Assembly: GCF_001429045.1 (NCBI RefSeq)
Contig: NZ_LMHY01000029.1
Span: 28,402 to 92,401, forward strand
Origin: Pseudomonas sp. Root71
Lineage (GTDB): Bacteria; Pseudomonadota; Gammaproteobacteria; Pseudomonadales; Pseudomonadaceae
DNA: 64,000 bases
Direction: 5' to 3'
The notes beneath the pieces were generated by a model. It was not told the origin of the DNA. It ran no database searches and worked only from the letters and a program-made list of their open reading frames with translations. A program made the translations under genes and the position numbers. Each line of letters begins with the position of its first letter. Positions within the stretch are counted from its first letter, which is position 1. Shown here piece after piece: positions 9,051 through 17,816 of the stretch.

Positions 9051-9122
9051 AAGATCGCAGCCTGCGGCAGCTCCTACAGGGGGTACGCGTTCCTCTGTAG
9101 GAGCTGCCGCAGGCTGCGATCT
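9051..9122. repeat. Paired REP element (GTAGGAGCTGCCGCAGGCTGCGATC type)
   Basis: Two inverted REP units, GATCGCAGCCTGCGGCAGCTCCTAC and its complement, are separated by a short spacer. They lie directly after sstT. Confidence 0.9.
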
Positions 9123-9134
9123 CTGGCTCCACCA

Positions 9135-9177
9135 ACGAAAAAGCCCGCCAAGGCGCAAACCTTGGCGGGCTTTTTTG
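9135..9177. terminator. Rho-independent terminator between sstT and the DUF1993 gene
   Basis: The stem AAAAGCCCGCCAAGG/CCTTGGCGGGCTTTTTT, flanked by A and T runs, can serve the convergent genes on both sides. Confidence 0.9.
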
Positions 9178-9189
9178 TACCTGGACGGT

Positions 9190-9699
9190 TTAGAACGCGC
9201 CCATGTAGTCGCGCTTGCCCACTTCCACGCCGTTGTGGCGCAGCAGTGCGTAAGTGGTGGTGACGTGGAAGAAGAACTGCGGCAGGCCGTAGGTCAGCAG
9301 GTAGGACTGGCCGCTGAAGCGCTTCTCTTTAGGCGTGCCCGGACGGGTCACGATCTCGATGCCTTCCTTGCCGTTGATCTGCTCCGGCGTGAACTCGCCG
9401 ATGTAGGCCAGAACCTTGGCGATCAATGCTTGCAGCTCGGCGAAGGTGGTTTCAGTGTCGTCGTACTTCGGCAGTTCGACTTCGGCCAGACGCGAAGAAA
9501 TGCCTTTGGCGAAATCAACGGCGATCTGCACCTGGCGTACCAGCGGGAACATGTCCGGGAACAGGCGCGCTTGCAGGAAGGCATTAGGGTCGATGTTTTT
9601 TTCGGTAGCGTGGGCTTCGGCCTTTTTCAGCACACCGCTGAGGGCGTTGAGCATTTGCTGGAGAACAGGGATGGAAGCGTCGTACAGGGAAATGGTCAT
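9190..9699 (-). CDS. DUF1993 family protein
   Basis: A 169-residue cytosolic protein of the DUF1993 family. Seen: MTISLYDASIPVLQQMLNAL at the N-terminus, an ARLFPDMFPLVRQVQ segment, and FFFHVTTTYALLRHNGVEVGK near the C-terminus, consistent with a DinB/YfiT-like four-helix bundle. Function unknown; probably core genome at the island border. Confidence 0.85.
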   Translation of the reverse strand: MTISLYDASIPVLQQMLNALSGVLKKAEAHATEKNIDPNAFLQARLFPDMFPLVRQVQIAVDFAKGISSRLAEVELPKYDDTETTFAELQALIAKVLAYIGEFTPEQINGKEGIEIVTRPGTPKEKRFSGQSYLLTYGLPQFFFHVTTTYALLRHNGVEVGKRDYMGAF

Positions 9700-9774
9700 G
9701 GCAGTCTCGTGTGATGACAGGAGGGAACGTGGGGCCGATTATAGCCACCTGCGCCCTCCCGAGACCGTTCTTTT

Positions 9775-10650
9775 TCAGCTGCCGTAAACCTTCGCCGCCG
9801 GAACGGCCTGAGTCATCAGCTGCGCAATCGCTTCGCCCATCTCGCCAACCGCCCAGCGGCCCTGGCGATCCAGTTGCGGACCACGGCGCCAGCCGTCGGC
9901 GATCGACAACTTGCCGCCCTCGACTTCGAACATCTGCCCGGTCACCCCGGCGGAAGCCTCGGAGCCCAGCCACACCACCAGCGGCGCGACGTTTTCCGGG
10001 GCGAAGTAATCGAAGCCTTCTTCAGGCTTTTTCATGGTGTCGGCGAACACTTGCTCGGTCATCCCGGTGCGCGCGGCCGGCGCCAGGGCATTGGCGGTGA
10101 TCCCGTAGCGGCGCAGTTCAGCCGCCTGCACCAGCGTCAGCGAAGCAATGCCACCCTTGGCCGCCGCATAGTTGGACTGGCCGATGGAGCCCTGCAACCC
10201 GGCGCCGGAGCTGGTGTTGATGATCCGCGCATCGACCTTGGCGCCACCCTTGGCCTGCTCGCGCCAGTACTTCACGGCGTGGCTGGAAATGCAGAAGTGG
10301 CCCTTCAGATGCACGGCTACCACGGCATCCCAGTCGGCTTCGGTCAGGCTGGCGAACATGCGGTCGCGGCAGATGCCGGCGTTGTTGACCACCACATTCA
10401 GGTCGCCAAAGGTTTCGATGGCCTGGCGCACAATCAGGCCCGCCGAGTCGTAGCGGGTGATGTCGTCGCTGTTGGCCACGGCGCTGCCGCCTTGCCCCAG
10501 GATTTCGCCGACCACGGCCAGCGCCGCTTCGCGGTTGATGTCGTTGACCACCACTTTCGCGCCTTCGGCGGCGAAAGCCAGCGCGTAGGCGCGGCCCAGG
10601 CCACCGCCGGCACCGGTGATGATCACGACGCGGTTTTCACAGATTTTCAT
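9775..10650 (-). CDS. Short-chain dehydrogenase, HSD17B4 / hydroxyacyl-CoA dehydrogenase type
   Basis: About 291 residues. NAD(P) motif TGAGGGLGRAYA near residue 14; NNAG; catalytic Ser in NTSSGAG; Y-x-x-x-K as YAAAKGG. An insertion before the Ser strand and the long C-terminal tail resemble the (3R)-hydroxyacyl-CoA dehydrogenase domain of HSD17B4 and mycobacterial Rv3548c. This suggests oxidation of a CoA-bound hydroxy intermediate. It is the last gene of the minus-strand run from hsaC; the thiolase gene is 72 bp upstream. ATG 10650 has AAGGA at good spacing; ATG 10659 is the alternative. Confidence 0.82.
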   Translation of the reverse strand: MKICENRVVIITGAGGGLGRAYALAFAAEGAKVVVNDINREAALAVVGEILGQGGSAVANSDDITRYDSAGLIVRQAIETFGDLNVVVNNAGICRDRMFASLTEADWDAVVAVHLKGHFCISSHAVKYWREQAKGGAKVDARIINTSSGAGLQGSIGQSNYAAAKGGIASLTLVQAAELRRYGITANALAPAARTGMTEQVFADTMKKPEEGFDYFAPENVAPLVVWLGSEASAGVTGQMFEVEGGKLSIADGWRRGPQLDRQGRWAVGEMGEAIAQLMTQAVPAAKVYGS

Positions 10651-10721
10651 ATTGCTCATCCTTCAAATTCATCACTCGTTGCCACAATCCCGCTCCCACA
10701 GGTTCAGTGGGCATCTTGAAA

Positions 10722-11870
10722 TCACAGGCGTTCGATAATCGTCACGTTGGCCTGACCGCCGCCTTCGCACATGGTCTGCATGCCGTAGCGTCCGCCGCTG
10801 CGTTCCAGTTCATGCAGCAAGGTGCACATCAAGCGGGTGCCGGTGGCACCCAATGGATGGCCGAGGGCAATCGCGCCGCCGTTGACGTTGGTCTGTTCGT
10901 GGGGATAGCCCGTTTCTTTCAACCAGGCCATGGCCACCGAGGCGAAGGCTTCGTTGATCTCTACGCGGTCGATGTCTTCCAGCTTCATGCCGGCACGCTT
11001 GAGTGCGTAAGCGGTAGCCGGGATCGGCGCGGTGAGCATCCAGATCGGGTCTTCGGCGCGCACGCTCAGGTGATGGATGCGAGCCCGTGGTGTCAGGCCG
11101 TAACGTTTGAGCGCCGCCTCCGAAACGATCAGCATCGCACTGGCCGCATCACAGGTCTGGCTCGACACCGCGGCGGTCACCCGGTCGCAGCCGAACAGGA
11201 ACTCCAGCTCGGCCATTTTTTCCAGGCTGGTCTGGCGTGGCGTTTCGTCATGCAGCACACCGGCCAGTGGCACGATCTCGCGATTGAAGCGGCCTTGCTC
11301 GATGGCCTGCAAGGCACGTCGATGGGATTCCAGCGAATAGGCTTCAAGCTGCGCCCGGGACAGGTCCCACTTTTCCGCGATCATCTGCGCCGAACGGAAC
11401 TGCGTCGGCGGTTGCGCGCCATAGCGCCGCACCCAGCCTTCGGAACCGCTGAACGGATCGGTGAAGCCCAAGGGTTCGGCGGCGATCATCGCCGAGGAAA
11501 TCGGGATCTGGGTCATGGTCTGCACGCCACCGGCGACGACCACATCCTGGGTACCGCTCATCACCGCCTGGGCGGCGAAGTGCACCGCTTGCTGGGACGA
11601 ACCGCACTGGCGATCGATGGTGGTGCCCGGCACCGCTTGCGACAGGCCGGCCGCCAGCCAACTGGTACGGGCGATGTCACCGGCCAGCGGGCCGATGGTG
11701 TCGACACAGCCGAAGATCACGTCGTCGTAATCCTCGTCGGGAATGGCGTTGCGCCCGACCAGCGCACGCAATACGTGGGCGCCCAGGTCGGCGGCGTGGA
11801 TCTGGCTCAGACCACCCTTGCGCCGCCCGGTGGGCGTGCGCAGGGCGTCGACGATATAAGCTTCAGGCAT
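10722..11870 (-). CDS. fadA6: Steroid CD-ring thiolase FadA6-like
   Basis: A 382-residue thiolase. Nucleophilic Cys89 lies in DRQCGSSQQ, and NEAFA, GGAIALGHPLGATG (His) and MCEGGG (second Cys) follow. The N-terminus MPEAYIVDALRTPTGRRKGG and the segment VQTMTQIPISSAMI closely match my recollection of mycobacterial FadA6. That enzyme cleaves the dioxo-decanedioyl-CoA formed after IpdAB opens ring C. A GAGGTAG RBS precedes the ATG. A REP pair separates it from the acyl-CoA dehydrogenase gene. Confidence 0.87.
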   Translation of the reverse strand: MPEAYIVDALRTPTGRRKGGLSQIHAADLGAHVLRALVGRNAIPDEDYDDVIFGCVDTIGPLAGDIARTSWLAAGLSQAVPGTTIDRQCGSSQQAVHFAAQAVMSGTQDVVVAGGVQTMTQIPISSAMIAAEPLGFTDPFSGSEGWVRRYGAQPPTQFRSAQMIAEKWDLSRAQLEAYSLESHRRALQAIEQGRFNREIVPLAGVLHDETPRQTSLEKMAELEFLFGCDRVTAAVSSQTCDAASAMLIVSEAALKRYGLTPRARIHHLSVRAEDPIWMLTAPIPATAYALKRAGMKLEDIDRVEINEAFASVAMAWLKETGYPHEQTNVNGGAIALGHPLGATGTRLMCTLLHELERSGGRYGMQTMCEGGGQANVTIIERL

Positions 11871-11923
11871 GGTCTACCTCGGTGAAGAAATTGAAATCTG
11901 GTATTGAGAGCGCCGAAAAACCT

Positions 11924-12016
11924 TGTGGGAGCGAGCTTGCTCGCGATGGCGGAGTGTCAGTCAACATCGATGTTTGGATGTGCCGGCCTCATCGCGAGCA
12001 AGCTCGCTCCCACAGG
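11924..12016. repeat. Paired REP element (GTGGGAGCGAGCTTGCTCGCGAT type)
   Basis: Two inverted units, TGTGGGAGCGAGCTTGCTCG and its complement, frame a spacer containing CAACATCGATG. They lie inside the presumed hsaC-fadA6 operon and may affect mRNA decay between its halves. Confidence 0.9.
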
Positions 12017-12040
12017 GATGTAGTCACTCTTACTGACGGG

Positions 12041-13096
12041 TTAGAACGTATTGCCCGCACCCAGCTCCGGGGTGCCGTCAAACAGCGCCGCGCGAATCCG
12101 CCCTTTGTGCAGGCCGCGATCACCCCAGACCTTGTCCAGCACCCAGGCGCGCTTCATGAACAGGTGCAAATCCACTTCCCAGGTGTACCCCATGGCACCG
12201 TGAGCCTGGATGGTGTTTTTCGCCGCGAGCATGGCCGCTTCTGCGGTCGCCAATTTGGCGTGGGACACGAATACGTCCTGCTCCGGTTGTTGTTCGGCGA
12301 TGGCATAAGCGGCGCGGTACAGCGGGCCTTTGGCGAACTCGATCTGCACCGCGACGTTGGCCATCAGATGCTTGACCGCCTGGAACGAACCCACCGGTTT
12401 GCCGAACTGCTTGCGCTCGAAGGTGTAGTCCACCGCCAGGTCGACCATGCGCTTGGCCAGCCCGAGCAATTGCGCGGCACTGGCGATGGCGCCACGGTTG
12501 AAGGCGGCCGCCCACAGTTGCCGCCCTTGCTCACCGTTGGCGACGCAAGTGGCCGGGCTTGGTGTCCACTCGACCTGGAACAGCTGCCGGCTCGGGTCGA
12601 CCGACTCGTTGCGGGTCAGGCGCACGGCATCACGCTCCAGCGCATGCACTTCGTCGCCATGGGCCAGCAACAGCAGATTGGCGACATGGGCATCGCTGAC
12701 CAGCGGGTTACCTGGCTCGGAAACCGCGAGACGTGCACGGCCCTCGGCCACTTGCGACAGCCATTTTTGTTTGAGCGACGCGTGTTGCTCATCCAGGGCG
12801 GCAAGCAACGGCACGCCGATCAGCATGGTGTCCACCAACGGTTCTGGCAGCCCGGCATAACCGCATTCCTGGGCGATCAGCACGAAGTCCAGCTCATTCA
12901 TGCCCATGCCGTCCTGCGCCTCGGGCACGGTCAGGGCGGTCAGGCCGAGTTCCACCAGTTGTGCCCAGAGCTGATCACTGCGCCCGTTGTCGCTCTGCCA
13001 CAGTTCGCGGATGCGTTCCGGGGTGACTTCGTTGATCAGAAAGCTGCGGACGTTGTCCTGAAACAGCAGTTGGTCGCGGCTGAAACTAAAGTCCAT
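12041..13096 (-). CDS. Acyl-CoA dehydrogenase, small subunit type (FadE31-33 / ScdD2-like)
   Basis: A 351-residue FAD acyl-CoA dehydrogenase. N-terminal helical domain MDFSFSRDQLLFQDNVRSFL; C-terminal signature FERKQFGKPVGSFQAVKHLMAN; IQAHGAMGYTWEVDLH near the end. It is shorter than a full-length enzyme and lies 10 bp downstream of a second dehydrogenase gene. That arrangement is typical of the alpha2beta2 heterotetramers that act on steroid-derived CoA esters. Likely the late CD-ring step, such as 4-methyl-5-oxo-octanedioyl-CoA dehydrogenation (inference). Confidence 0.85.
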   Translation of the reverse strand: MDFSFSRDQLLFQDNVRSFLINEVTPERIRELWQSDNGRSDQLWAQLVELGLTALTVPEAQDGMGMNELDFVLIAQECGYAGLPEPLVDTMLIGVPLLAALDEQHASLKQKWLSQVAEGRARLAVSEPGNPLVSDAHVANLLLLAHGDEVHALERDAVRLTRNESVDPSRQLFQVEWTPSPATCVANGEQGRQLWAAAFNRGAIASAAQLLGLAKRMVDLAVDYTFERKQFGKPVGSFQAVKHLMANVAVQIEFAKGPLYRAAYAIAEQQPEQDVFVSHAKLATAEAAMLAAKNTIQAHGAMGYTWEVDLHLFMKRAWVLDKVWGDRGLHKGRIRAALFDGTPELGAGNTF

Positions 13097-13106
13097 GGTC
13101 TATTCC

Positions 13107-14273
13107 TCAGGCTCGCGGCATGCCGAGCATGCGTTCGGCAATGATGTTGCGCTGGATCTCGTTGGTGCCGGCGTAGATCGGACCGGCCTGGGCAAACAGG
13201 AAACCCTCCAGCCAATGGCCGACGTCACCGGCGGCCGGTGCATGTGGCAGCAGTTCGCCGCGCAGGCCGAGAATGCTCATGGCGGTGTCGTGCATGCGCT
13301 GGTCGAGTTCGGACCAGAAGATCTTGTTGGTCGACGATTCCGGCCCGATCTTGCCGCCCTGCACCAGTTGCGAGGCAGTCATGTAGGTGCTCAGGGTGTA
13401 GGCCTCGGCATCGAGCCAGGCACGCATCACCGCTTCACCGATGGCCGGGTCGCGGTCGGCCTGCTCGCGGTTGGCCAGGTACAGCTGCACCAGACGCTTG
13501 GCGGTTTCCTGGAAGCGCGCCGGTGAGCGCAGCAACAAACCCCGCTCGAAACCGGCGGTGGACATCGCCACGTGCCAGCCCATGCCTTCGCCACCGAGGG
13601 CGTTCTCCACCGGCACCTTGACGTCGTCGAAGAAGATCTCGGCGAAACCCGGCAAGCCGTTGAGCTGCGGAATCGGCCGCACGGTGATCCCCGGCGTATC
13701 CAGCGGCAGCAAAATGAAGGTCAGGCCGTGATGACGCTGGGACTGTGCGTCGGTACGGAAAATACCGAATGCCCAATCGGCCCACACCGCACGGGTCGAC
13801 CAGGTTTTCTGGCCGTTGATCACGTAGTGGTCGCCCACGCGTTCAGCCTTGGAACGGATCGCCGCCATGTCGGAACCGGCGCCCGGCTCGGACCAGGCCT
13901 GGGCCCAGATGTCTTCGCCAGTGGCCATGCGCGGCAGAAAACGCGCCTTTTGCTCCGGGGTGCCGTACTCCATCAGGGTCGGGCCGAGCAGGAAGATACC
14001 GTTCTGGTTGACCCGTGCCGGGGCGCCAGAGCGGTAGTATTCCTCCTCGAAAATCAGCCACTCGATCAGGTCGCAACCGCGCCCGCCGAGTTCGGTCGGC
14101 CAGGTGACCATGCCCCAACGGCCTTCATTGAGCTTGGTTTCCCACGCCCGGTGCTGGGCAAAGCCAGCCTCGGTGTCGAACGATTGCAGCGGTTCACTCG
14201 GTACATTGGCCGCCAGCCAGGTCCGTGCCTCGGCACGAAAGGCCTGCTGGGCCGGGGTATAGGTCAGGTCCAT
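13107..14273 (-). CDS. Acyl-CoA dehydrogenase, large subunit type (FadE32 / ScdD1-like)
   Basis: A 388-residue acyl-CoA dehydrogenase with the FAD-contact motif AQAWSEPGAGSDMA, then YVINGQKTWSTRA, and the C-terminal AGTNEIQRNIIAERMLGMP. Start ATG 14273 (MDLTYTPAQQAFRAEARTWL) is preferred to an upstream ATG that adds ten unconserved residues. It pairs with the gene 10 bp downstream. EchA20 ends 11 bp upstream of its start, so it is part of the same operon. Assignment to late CD-ring degradation rests on context. Confidence 0.87.
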   Translation of the reverse strand: MDLTYTPAQQAFRAEARTWLAANVPSEPLQSFDTEAGFAQHRAWETKLNEGRWGMVTWPTELGGRGCDLIEWLIFEEEYYRSGAPARVNQNGIFLLGPTLMEYGTPEQKARFLPRMATGEDIWAQAWSEPGAGSDMAAIRSKAERVGDHYVINGQKTWSTRAVWADWAFGIFRTDAQSQRHHGLTFILLPLDTPGITVRPIPQLNGLPGFAEIFFDDVKVPVENALGGEGMGWHVAMSTAGFERGLLLRSPARFQETAKRLVQLYLANREQADRDPAIGEAVMRAWLDAEAYTLSTYMTASQLVQGGKIGPESSTNKIFWSELDQRMHDTAMSILGLRGELLPHAPAAGDVGHWLEGFLFAQAGPIYAGTNEIQRNIIAERMLGMPRA

Positions 14274-14283
14274 GGATATGCCT

Positions 14284-15039
14284 TCAGCCGTTGAATCGGG
14301 CATCGCGTTTCTCGACGAACGAGTCGCGTGCTTCCTGAGAGTCCAGTGAGCGGTAGGCTTCGAGGGTGAAGCCCTGCTCCCAGCGGTATTTGTCTTCCAG
14401 ATTGCCGTCTTCGATGCCGCTCAGCGCTTCCTTGGCCAGGCTGATCATGCCGGGGCTCTTGGCGGCGATGGTGCGGGCGATCTGCAACGCGGCGTTGCGC
14501 AAGTCTTCGCGCTTGACCACCCGCTCCACCGCACCCAGGCGGTAGGCTTCGGCGGCGTCGATAGCCTCGCCGGTGAAGTACATGTGGCGGACTTTCTGCA
14601 CCGGGAACAGGCGCTGCAAATGCGCACCGCCGCCCATGGCCCCGCGATCCACTTCCGGCACGCCAAAGGTGGCGCACTCGGACGCGACGATGATGTCGGC
14701 GGCGCCGCAAATGCCGATGCCGCCGCCCAGCACGAAACCGTGCACGGCAACGATCACCGGTTTCGGGTTGCGGTGGATGGCCTTGAAGCTGTCGTAGTTG
14801 CCCTTGTTCACCGCGACGATCAGGTTGCCGTCGGCGGCCAGTTCCTTGATATCGACCCCGGCGCAGAAGCCGCGACCTTCGGCACGGATCACGATCACCC
14901 GCACGTCGCTGTCGCGGCCCAGGCCCTCGATCTCGCTGGCGATATCGGCCCAGCCCTGGCAGTTGAAGGCATTGACCGGTGGTCGGTTGAAGACCAGTTC
15001 GGCAATGCCGCTATCAATACTCACGCTAAATGGTTTCAT
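14284..15039 (-). CDS. echA20: Ring-D-cleaving crotonase EchA20-like
   Basis: A 251-residue crotonase. The oxyanion-hole segments are EGRGFCAGVDIKE and GFVLGGGIGICGAAD, followed by ATFGVPEVDRGAMGGGAHLQR. The early motif PPVNAF and the late EQGFTLEAYRSL match mycobacterial EchA20. That enzyme hydrolyses ring D of the bicyclic CoA thioester. Start chosen at ATG 15039, which has GGGGAAAGG just upstream; it overlaps nothing. The order ipdC-echA20-dehydrogenases is that expected for a CD-ring operon. Confidence 0.88.
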   Translation of the reverse strand: MKPFSVSIDSGIAELVFNRPPVNAFNCQGWADIASEIEGLGRDSDVRVIVIRAEGRGFCAGVDIKELAADGNLIVAVNKGNYDSFKAIHRNPKPVIVAVHGFVLGGGIGICGAADIIVASECATFGVPEVDRGAMGGGAHLQRLFPVQKVRHMYFTGEAIDAAEAYRLGAVERVVKREDLRNAALQIARTIAAKSPGMISLAKEALSGIEDGNLEDKYRWEQGFTLEAYRSLDSQEARDSFVEKRDARFNG

Positions 15040-15050
15040 GCCTTTCCCCT

Positions 15051-16118
15051 TCACGACACACGGCGGCACAGCTCGCCCAGGCGCGCTTCGGCGTCGCGGA
15101 CGATCTGTTCAATCAATTGGGCGCAGCTGGGCAAGCTGTCGATGGATGCAGCGATTTGTCCGGCAGGCAACACGCCCTCGGCCGGACGCCCGTCGACCAT
15201 GGCTTTCTGGATCACCATCGGCGCGTTAGCGGCCATGATGCTTTGCGCAGCGGTCAGTTCACCGGCACCGCGCATTTTCAAGGCACTGCTCAGCAACTGG
15301 GTCAGGCTCATGCCCGTGTGGCGGCGGTAGGCCAGGCCACTTTGCAACGCCAGCAACAGGCGCTTGAGACCACCGCTGTTTTCCAGCTGGTTGAGCAATT
15401 CGTTGCGGATCATCCGTTGCGGCATGCCGTCGATGGCGCGGCTGATGATGATGGCCGCCGGGTCCTTGACCGCCAGGTACCGCGCCAGGGTCGCCTGGGG
15501 CACCGGGCTGTCGGCGCACATCAAAAAGCGTGTGCCCATGGCGATGCCTTCGGCACCGTAGGCCAGGGCCGACACCAGGCCCCTGCCGTCCTTGAAACCA
15601 CCGGCCGCCACCACGGGCACCGACACGGCATTGACCACCTGATCAAGCAGCATCGAAGTAGGAACGGAACCGGTATGCCCGCCGCCCTCGCCGCCCTGTA
15701 CAGTCACCGCATCGGCGCCCATTTCCACGGCTTTCTGCGCATGCTTGAGCGCGCCCACCGTGGGAATGCACACCACCCCGGCATCCTTCAGGCGGCTGAT
15801 CATGTGCTTGCCCGGCGAACGGCTGTAGCTGACCGCCCGGACTTTGTGGCGCAATACCAGCTCGACGATCTCGCCGGCATTGGCCTGGTACATGTGGAAG
15901 TTCACGCCGAACGGCTGGTCGGTCAGGCGCCGGGTTTCGATAATCGCCGCTTCCATCTGCTGCGGTTCGATGGTCGCCCCGGCGAGAAAACCAAAGCCGC
16001 CAGCATTGCCCGTGGCCGCCACCAGTTTTGGGTCGGCGACCCAGCCCATGGCGGTCTGGATGATCGGGTAGCGGCAACCGAGCAGTTCAGTCAAACGAGT
16101 ATTCAACGAGATCGCCAT
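15051..16118 (-). CDS. ipdC: IpdC-type flavin-dependent enzyme (nitronate monooxygenase family)
   Basis: About 355 residues, FMN-binding TIM barrel of the 2-nitropropane dioxygenase family. Seen: PIIQTAMGWVADPKLVAATG at the N-terminus, VQGGEGGGHTG (phosphate loop), VVAAGGFKDGRGLVSALAYG and GIAMGTRFL. In mycobacteria IpdC acts on the indane-derived CoA intermediate after IpdF. ATG 16118 has GAGG at 7 bp spacing; a GTG at 16124 would overlap the upstream stop. Its position between a crotonase gene and echA20 supports the assignment. Confidence 0.87.
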   Translation of the reverse strand: MAISLNTRLTELLGCRYPIIQTAMGWVADPKLVAATGNAGGFGFLAGATIEPQQMEAAIIETRRLTDQPFGVNFHMYQANAGEIVELVLRHKVRAVSYSRSPGKHMISRLKDAGVVCIPTVGALKHAQKAVEMGADAVTVQGGEGGGHTGSVPTSMLLDQVVNAVSVPVVAAGGFKDGRGLVSALAYGAEGIAMGTRFLMCADSPVPQATLARYLAVKDPAAIIISRAIDGMPQRMIRNELLNQLENSGGLKRLLLALQSGLAYRRHTGMSLTQLLSSALKMRGAGELTAAQSIMAANAPMVIQKAMVDGRPAEGVLPAGQIAASIDSLPSCAQLIEQIVRDAEARLGELCRRVS

Positions 16119-16120
16119 GC

Positions 16121-16993
16121 TCACGCCTCGCCCGTTTTGCGCTGGGAACTGGCCATGGCCTTGGCGTCGTAGCCGCCGAGGCGGTCGCCGGACACCAGCT
16201 CATTGTGGGCATGGGCGAAGTGATGCAGGCCGAACACCATGTCCATGGTCGCGCGCTTGCCCATCAGGTCTTCAGCGTTGTTCACCGCTTGCTTGCTCAG
16301 TTGCAGGCCCAGGCGCGGCATCTGGGCGATGCGCCCCGCGATATCGAGGGTTTGTTGCTCCAACTCATCGCGAGCCACCACCCGATTGAGCATGCCCATC
16401 TGATAGGCACGCGGCGCCGGCATGCGCTCGCCGAGGAACAGGAACTCCTTGGCGATGCGCGGATTGAGTTCATGCACGTGGGCGAAATACTCGACTCCGG
16501 GAATGCCCATGCGCACCACCGGATCGGCGAAATACGCATCCTCGCTGGCGACGATCAGGTCACAGACCCAGGCCAGCATCAAACCACCGGCAATGCACGC
16601 GCCCTGGACCATGGCGATGGTCGGCTTGGGCATCTCGCGCCAGCGACGGCACATGCCCAGATAGACTTCCTGCTCACGGGCATAGAGAAACTCACCGCCC
16701 GGTTTGTTCACATGGTCGTACCACAGGCTGGCGCGGTCGAAGGTTTTGTCGACGTCGCGGCCCGGGGTGCCGATGTCATGCCCGGCGGAGAAATGCTTGC
16801 CGGCGCCGCGCAGCACAATGACCTTCACTTCATCGTCATCGCAGGCCCGGCGAAACGCCGCGTCCAGCGCATAGGTCATCTGCGAGTTCTGCGCATTGTG
16901 GAACTCGGGGCGGTTCATGGTGACCAGGGCCACCGCGTCGCGCACCTCGTACAGCACCACCTCGGCCTGATTGTTATCGTTATGTTCAGCCAT
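16121..16993 (-). CDS. Enoyl-CoA hydratase/isomerase family protein of the steroid operon
   Basis: A 290-residue crotonase with GAGKHFSAGHDIG and GACIAGGLMLAWVCDLIVAS oxyanion-hole segments, then AYFADPVVRMGIPGVEY. It is distinct from EchA20. Start ATG 16993 (MAEHNDNNQAEVVLYEVRDA) has GGAGAAAAG upstream; the frame is open 45 codons further, but that part overlaps ipdB. Its stop is 2 bp before the ipdC start. It may hydrate an unsaturated CoA ester of the ring-B-derived chain or of the later CD pieces; the exact substrate is not deducible. Confidence 0.82.
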   Translation of the reverse strand: MAEHNDNNQAEVVLYEVRDAVALVTMNRPEFHNAQNSQMTYALDAAFRRACDDDEVKVIVLRGAGKHFSAGHDIGTPGRDVDKTFDRASLWYDHVNKPGGEFLYAREQEVYLGMCRRWREMPKPTIAMVQGACIAGGLMLAWVCDLIVASEDAYFADPVVRMGIPGVEYFAHVHELNPRIAKEFLFLGERMPAPRAYQMGMLNRVVARDELEQQTLDIAGRIAQMPRLGLQLSKQAVNNAEDLMGKRATMDMVFGLHHFAHAHNELVSGDRLGGYDAKAMASSQRKTGEA

Positions 16994-17016
16994 CACTTTT
17001 CTCCGCAACGCGTTGC

Positions 17017-17805
17017 TCAGCGTTGGCCTGGCGGGTTGTCTTTGAGTTGCAGGGCGCGCAGGTTGTGCGGATCCAGGCGCTGGATCAGCTGCAACTGCTC
17101 GGCCGTCGGTGCCTCCGTGGTCGGGCAAGCGTCCGGCACGTGCAGCTCGAAGCCGGTGTTGTCCTGGACTTGCGCCGCCGTCACGCCGGGGTGCAGCGAA
17201 CGGATGCGCATCTGCCGCTGCGGGCCCTGGAAATCCAGGACGCAGAGGTCGGTGATGATCAAGCGGATGTCGATGTCGTCCAGCGACCAGCCCCGCGCCA
17301 GGCGGGCCGGGTTGTAGCCGACCGAGGCGACCATATCGACCTCGCCTTCGACGAATACCCGCCGGTTATGGCTCGGCACGCAAAACGAGTTGGCGTGGCT
17401 GATCGAGTTGCCGGGGAAACCGCGCACACCGAGCATCTGCGCCTTGGGTTTGGCGTAGTCGCCGATGCAGGAAATGTTGGCTTGACCGTAACGGTCGATC
17501 TGGGTCGGGCCGACCAGCGCATGGCGCTTGCCGCCCCAGACGTTGTCGAAAATCCGCGAGAAACCCATCCAGCTGTCGCGCTTGGGTTCATAGCCTTTGC
17601 GCGCGCCCAACGGCACCGGTTCGGCGACCATGTAGGCTTCGGAATCGGTCATCAGCAGGTTCGGGTTGCTGGTCAACATGGCCAGCGAAGCGGCCAGACG
17701 CGGGATCACGCCGATGCCGGAGGCCAATACTTCGCCGTCCTCGCGCCAGGCTTCGGAGGCCGCGCAGATCATCAACTCAGCGAGGCTGAAATCAGTAGTG
17801 CTCAT
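17017..17805 (-). CDS. ipdB: COCHEA-CoA hydrolase subunit IpdB
   Basis: A 262-residue protein of the class I CoA-transferase beta type. Seen: SLAELMICAASEAWREDGEV at the N-terminus, GIGVIPRLAASLAMLTSNP, VGPTQIDRYGQANISCIGD and ITDLCVLDF. With the next-upstream IpdA it forms the heteromeric enzyme that opens ring C of the steroid-derived CoA ester. This is a ring hydrolysis rather than a CoA transfer. IpdA ends 11 bp upstream of the start. Confidence 0.92.
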   Translation of the reverse strand: MSTTDFSLAELMICAASEAWREDGEVLASGIGVIPRLAASLAMLTSNPNLLMTDSEAYMVAEPVPLGARKGYEPKRDSWMGFSRIFDNVWGGKRHALVGPTQIDRYGQANISCIGDYAKPKAQMLGVRGFPGNSISHANSFCVPSHNRRVFVEGEVDMVASVGYNPARLARGWSLDDIDIRLIITDLCVLDFQGPQRQMRIRSLHPGVTAAQVQDNTGFELHVPDACPTTEAPTAEQLQLIQRLDPHNLRALQLKDNPPGQR

Positions 17806-17816
17806 CGAAAGGCTCC